A DNA stretch of 64,000 nt from Ulota crispa (lineage: Eukaryota; Streptophyta; Bryopsida; Orthotrichales; Orthotrichaceae): NCBI GenBank assembly GCA_963920765.1, contig OY987245.1:13966727-14030726 (forward strand), given 5' to 3'. The notes beneath the pieces are model-generated. The model worked only from the letters and a program-made list of their open reading frames with translations. It had not been told where the DNA came from and searched no databases. Position numbers and translations under genes: made by a program. Of the stretch, positions 59,492 through 64,000 are shown one piece after another (positions within the stretch are counted from its first letter, which is position 1; every line of letters begins with the position of its first letter).

Positions 59492-60426
59492 CCCCTAAAT
59501 GACCACGCCCTTTTTTTTTGCCAAAATCACTAAAAACTGCCACTTCTAGGAGGTTTAGAAAAATAGGATTTTGTGTTTTGTTTTTGGGAAATCCAACCGT
59601 AGGATCTTGACCTAGATTGGATTAGGTACTTGTGTGAAAAAAATCAGCTCATTTCAAATAGAGAGGAGTGAGATATTTACATCTTAAGTGAAAAAAAAAG
59701 TTTTTTTCCATGTTGCCCAAAAATTTCAAAAGCCTTTGACCACTCTTATAACAAAAAAATTACTCCACCTAGAGATGCGCTTTATTTTTTCTATATAGGA
59801 GATCAAGTTAGGTATGTGTGGGAGAATTTTCAAATCAATTGGAACTATACAACACATGGGAAAAAATAGTAAGTAAAAAGAAATAAAGAATGAGTCAAAA
59901 CACTAAATTTTTAAGAATCAAATTATGGAAACGAAAAATGCAAATCCCAATGGTGATAATGTTGTAATAAACAATCTTGTTCCTTTAGTTCAATTTTTTT
60001 TTCAAAATATTGAAAATTGAGTAAAATAAAGGACTTCAAAGTTTATTTTATAGTAGACATTCCATAACTGCTTGCAAACAAAAACTCCTCATAACTTTCA
60101 TCTCATTGATTGAAATTGAATGATTCAAAGCTTCTCACCTATTAAAAAATCTAAAGAACCAATTTCAGATTTGAGTTTAAAAAAAAGTAATTTTTAAAGA
60201 AGTTTTTGGGTTGCCCAGACAGGCAATCCACCCCAAATTTTTTGAAATTCATGCATAACTTCTTCGTCAAATGTCAAAATGAAGAAGAAATTTGATGCCC
60301 ATGTAGATCTTTGAATTCTCCACCTTTAATAAAAGATCTAGAAAATCACACAAAGTAGTTTAACCATAGGTACATGCCCAAAGTCCAACTTGTCCCTCAA
60401 AGGGACAATGGTCCTTTGGGGGTTAA
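59488..60426 (+). mobile_element. TTAA-bounded element, family B
   Basis: It starts TTAACCCCTAAATGACCACG and ends GGTCCTTTGGGGGTTAA, 939 bp, with all family landmarks. Non-coding. Confidence 0.87.
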
Positions 60427-60519
60427 CTAGTGCTTACTGCCGTGTTTGTTGACATTATGGAGGTGTTATGGTCATTATAGTGAACATTCAAGATTTGCTT
60501 TAGGGTTTGCTAAAAATGG

Positions 60520-61215
60520 GGCATCCTTGCATGATGAAAAAGGAGGTTGAGAGAGCTAGAGAGGCAAAGCGAGCTGAGCAAGTGCGTGAGAGAAATAGGA
60601 AAAACAGGGCAAATTATTGGAGGGCAAAAAGATTGAGATTGTGAGCACTAGAAAAGTTGCAACCGACCACTTCAGAACACAAGGATTTAGAACATGATAC
60701 TAGTAGTGAGGGGATTGATCAGTTTGTTGCCATCCAAGCACAAAGGCTTGCATACATTGTGCGTGAAATAACCAATGGTCAAGGTGTGGAATTTCAGAGA
60801 GCAGTATTATAGCATTTCTTGGAGCACCCTATAATGAAGCCAATTTTGCCATAGTATGTTGTTTAGCAAAGAGAGCTAGAGTTGTGTCAGGTTGTTTGCA
60901 ATGGGGTCTCTGAGGCTTGGTCTTCCCTCAAGTATACAGAAGGAAGGGATCACTTTCTTGCTAGGAGTGTGATTGAAGCAGCTGTCATATCTACCGGAGA
61001 CGACCAATGCATAGAGGCAGCATCTCGATGTGTTGGGCTTAACAAGCAAACGGTGAGTAGGGCGGTGATACGAAGGCGCTTGTTAGATGAGGGTGTAGAA
61101 GGAGAGGTATGGGCAAAAATAGACCAATAGAAGAGGAAGGATGCGCTTTCTCAATCCTTAAGTGATGTTGTGGTGGTGTGGTGGACGAATTAGACTAGAG
61201 TCAACCCTTCAAAGA
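60520..61215 (+). pseudogene. Decayed transposase-like gene fragment
   Basis: A frame from about 60,520 reads a basic segment (KKEVERAREAKRAEQVRERN), then, after stops, a stretch from 60,882 with HFLARSVIEAAVISTGDDQC, ASRCVGLNKQTVSRAVIRRR and, past a further stop, DVVVVWWTN and TRVNPSKKDVW. The WWT..TRV.P.KKDV pattern recalls a transposase-like family I associate with seed-free plants and algae; the exact superfamily is uncertain. Several in-frame stops show it is dead. No inverted ends were identified around it. Confidence 0.45.
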
Positions 61216-62114
61216 AGGATGTTTGGAAAAAAACGTGTTGGAGTGCAGAGATTCATTTACCATGCTGGTCATTGGCTTGAAGATAGCCAAGTGTGTTCTT
61301 CTTGAGAAACTTTATCAAAATTCTTCTTCTCTTTTTATTTCCGTTTATAGTGTCATTTACAAATTTGGGACCTTAAGAACAGTCTTAGATGTGGTTGTCT
61401 TCTTTAAATTTTAGTTCCAAGACCTTGTCCAAAATTTTGATCCTCAAACATGTCCAACATCAACTCCTTTGTTTGGATTCTAGTTTGGCTAGTTTGTATC
61501 TTACTTTAGTGATCCTTACAAAGGAGTTTGGACAAGGAAGTCTTTGTCAAAACTCCAATAGGTCGATTCCGGTTCTATGGACTTATTTGGAATTTGTGTT
61601 GCTCTGTGAGTCCGGACTTAAATACTAGATTGGAATGTTGGAATGCTTGACTAGAATATTGGAATGCCGGACTTAAATTCCTGAGTGCCGTATTTGAATT
61701 CCTAAATACCGGACTTGAATTCTTGAATGCTGGACTAGAATTCTTGAATGACAGACTAGAATTCTTGAATACTAGACTCTTTCTATCACCCTAGAAGATA
61801 ACTTTGTATAATCAATATGAAGGGTTCAGTATTGTAGTGAGTGGATTGTTGGGTAGTTGTTCTTTTAAAATTGATATGTGATTGTAATTAACCACTTTTG
61901 CTTGTATATTGTAGTTGGATTTTTATACGTCTTTTAAAGCAACGCTCAATCAATTGAAGGTCTCTTTTGTATGATTGTGTAGGCCTTAAGATATGTTCAT
62001 ACTTGGTGTTAAGAGTGGTAGTAGAGAAGGAATATTAAATACATTTGAATACACCTTTAGACTGCATTCATATTGCTCATACTTCTCCTAACATCAAATG
62101 TGAACATAATACCC
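61216..62114. other. Intergenic DNA with a 21-bp tandem array
   Basis: Apart from the tandem array at 61,628-61,778 no gene or element end is supported. Short open frames at 61,223-61,628 show no family resemblance. Confidence 0.4.
61628..61778. repeat. Tandem array, about 7 x 21 bp
   Basis: Units of the type TCTTGAATGCTGGACTAGAAT repeat about seven times with variation at the GCTGG/ACAG/GCCG position. Confidence 0.85.
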
Positions 62115-62331
62115 TTAAGGTAGTGTGTTCTAATTGCATTCATGCTCTAATGGCGTTCGGCTCTAAGAACAAGAGACATTATAGATTAAATATCTATGAT
62201 TGTCATTGATGAGTTAGGTGAGATTAGCTATAAAGCTAATCCCACCTAACTCATTAATGACAGTCATAGATATTTAATCTAAAATGTCTCTTGTTCCTAT
62301 AGCCAAACACAATTAGAACACACTACCTTAG
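62115..62331. mobile_element. Hairpin MITE, about 216 bp
   Basis: The arms begin TTAAGGTAGTGTGTTCTAAT and end ATTAGAACACACTACCTTA. Inner parts pair through GATTAAATATCTATGATTGT and CACCTAACTCATTAATGAC. The loop is about 15 bases near 62,222. The flank AGTGTGAACTGCCCCTTAC resembles sequence near 44,905. Confidence 0.8.
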
Positions 62332-63870
62332 TGTGAACTGCCCCTTACATCCCCTCAAAGATTACCATATTTGCATTACTCTGTTTCTCATCTCTACTAC
62401 TCTATTCCATTGTATGGTGCAGTACGCTACACAGATCATCCCCCTTCAGTTTTTAGTCGTGGCTTCTGACTATAGTGCCTTGTTCGGCGATGAACTCTGG
62501 TCGTCCCCAGTGCCCCATTTGTGCCCGGGCTCTTAAATTCATTTTTCATGTTTAGCTCCACTTGCTAGAATCGTGGATTGTAGGTCAAAAAAATTGCTAT
62601 CTACCTTGTATTTTGTAGAGGGCAAGTTGGAATAGTTTGGCGTTTTGTTTAGTATTTTGGCTAATTTTTTTTTCTTGGCTAGAAACTTTCGGCTACATGT
62701 CTTGTAAGTTATTGAGATATAAATGGCAACTATCAAGTTTTTTTTTAATATATTCTCCAACTATGTGAATTGGTGATGTCTAAAATCAATTTTCCACAAT
62801 TGTTTTATTTTTTTTAGTTATCATGTTGAACTTGGACATTTACAAAGTGTAAACTAACTATGTAAGTTGAAAATACATAGCTCAACAATGGCAATACAAC
62901 AAAAATTGAAGCAAGTGTAAATTTCTCATGCACATGATAGCTTCTAACACTAGTAATTCTCCAAGGGTCAAATTCATCTCACATCCCCAATGTTTGTGTA
63001 TACAAATGATATGATGCCAAATTTGCAATTCCCTTGTTTTTGCAAAATAAATTGGGCAAAAACTCATCAAGCAACAAGGTCTAATAAAGTTGCAATTCTG
63101 ATGAAGTTGACAATTACAATTGCTATCAAGAGCTACAAAAATGAGTACCCACATTTTACCCTTTTGATCCTACCAAGGGCAAAGTGGCACACAACTCCTA
63201 GCTTGAATGCAAAGTGAGGGATATCAAATGTGATTCCTAACTACTTAAAGTGTTTAGATCTAAGATTTCATTAACTACTAAGACACTTTTCAAATTGCAC
63301 CTCATCTCACAAGCAATTTTACATCTTTACATATTGAAATTGGCTATTTTTTGATTTTTTTGATTTTTTTTTACAGTAGACTTTTAGCTAAATTTTTGAA
63401 AAAATTTAGCCAGAAATGTTTGCGCTGATTCTGTGCCATTCTTCTGGATGCTTCGCAGTTCGCAGTATGCGCGTTTCGTCGGTAAGCAGCCGTGTTGCCA
63501 CTCGCGTCCGTCGTCCGTCTCCTCGCAACACCGTGTTGATTGTCTGCACAGACCCACTCGCTTTGATTTCCTGTCGCTGCCCTCACACACTTCCACTACT
63601 TTTGTTCACCCGTACATGCAAAACTGTCACTTTTCGGGTCAGTCTTCTAATCACTCACTGGGGGGACGGTGCTGCATTTGCAGGTGGAGACAGAGCTTTG
63701 GTGGTTGCGGACGTCTCTGGAAAAGTTGGAGTTGTTGTTTAGGTTTGTTGGGCTTGAATCTGCGTGTGTCAGGGGAAGTTCGCAGGATCGAGTGTGTTGT
63801 CGATCTAGAAAAGTGGCAGGATCTGCTCGGGCTCTGGTGGCGAAGTGAGTAAGTTAGTTAGCTAGTAGCG
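62332..63870. other. Intergenic DNA and promoter/leader region of the last gene
   Basis: AT-rich to about 63,400, then GC content rises sharply, consistent with a promoter and 5' leader for the gene starting at 63,871. The 139- and 108-codon plus-strand frames here lie in this GC-rich leader, overlap one another and show no family resemblance. Confidence 0.45.
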
Positions 63871-64000
63871 ATGGCGACGGATTCCGCGGAGGCGAAGATC
63901 GTGGTAGGGTTAGATTTCGGCACGACGTTTTCGGGGTACGCGTTCGCGCACAAGTCGAAGCCCAAGGAGATTTTCACCTTCTACAACTGGCCGCGTCCTG
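63871..64000 (+). CDS. HSP70-superfamily (HSPA12-like) protein, N-terminus only
   Basis: The frame from ATG at 63,871 reads MATDSAEAKIVVGLDFGTTF and SGYAFAHKSKPKEIF, then FYNWPRP, running off the window end. VGLDFGTTFSGYAF is the first phosphate-binding motif of the HSP70/actin ATPase fold. The Tyr-Ala-Phe after SG is typical of the divergent HSPA12-like branch rather than classical HSP70 (which has GTTYS.VGV). The start is chosen because it is the first Met before the motif, after the stops in GTGAGTAAGTTAGTTAGCTAG. The product would be an ATP-binding protein; function in plants is not established. GC content is much higher than the repeats upstream. Confidence 0.85.
   Translation, partial: MATDSAEAKIVVGLDFGTTFSGYAFAHKSKPKEIFTFYNWPRP

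Noticed and set aside
63416-63852. 139- and 108-codon plus-strand frames before the last gene
   Set aside because: They lie in the GC-rich leader, overlap each other in different frames and resemble no family; the HSP70-like start at 63,871 is in clear protein-coding sequence.

Overview
The window looks like nuclear DNA of a plant. Evidence: one intact multi-exon gene whose protein matches the plant chloroplast folate-binding YgfZ/IBA57 family, a fragment whose WD40 exons match plant COP1, a piece of plastid DNA in the standard order psbC-trnS(UGA)-psbZ, CACTA and long-TIR Mutator-like transposons with plant-type ends, and interstitial CCCTAAA motifs. Small introns (about 100-600 nt in the intact gene), very AT-rich intergenic DNA and the type of transposase remnants fit a seed-free land plant or a streptophyte alga better than a flowering plant, but I cannot name the species.

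Layout. 1-29 kb holds no gene I can support apart from a possible exon near 10.0-10.3 kb (minus strand). It is a mosaic of small non-autonomous DNA transposons: TTAA-bounded elements with CCCCTAAA ends, Stowaway-like MITEs, hairpin and foldback elements. A tandem train of TTAA elements lies at 19.1-22.4 kb. A near-perfect 1.82 kb-arm palindrome (22,778-26,704) holds the only assembly gap. It abuts a 1.29 kb plastid insertion (26,710-27,998), which is followed by a hairpin element interrupted by a TTAA element. 29,631-33,995 is a 14-exon gene of 424 codons for a plastid Fe-S cluster protein; all exon junctions keep frame. 35.3-36.2 kb is a foldback element, and 36.4-40.4 kb a TTAA element split by a 2.8 kb CACTA element. 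41-46.5 kb holds more TTAA elements, a minisatellite and foldback MITEs. 46.95-52.1 kb is a Mutator-like element with 1.1 kb inverted repeats and a decayed transposase. 52.7-60.4 kb holds paired TTAA elements flanking and interrupting a chimeric gene-fragment cluster (two COP1 WD40 exons enclosing a peptidase-like exon and an unrecognised exon series). 60.4-63.4 kb holds a decayed transposase-like gene, a 21-bp tandem repeat and a hairpin MITE. The window ends inside the first exon of an HSP70-superfamily (HSPA12-like) gene on the plus strand at 63,871.

The main unusual system is the TTAA/CCCCTAAA population. At least 20 copies in several sequence families all start TTAACCC and end GGGTTAA, with no coding capacity. 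Some are joined end to end through one shared TTAA, and one copy is placed at a TTAA inside a hairpin whose symmetry reveals the empty site. The ends and target resemble the piggyBac superfamily; no matching transposase is present in the window.
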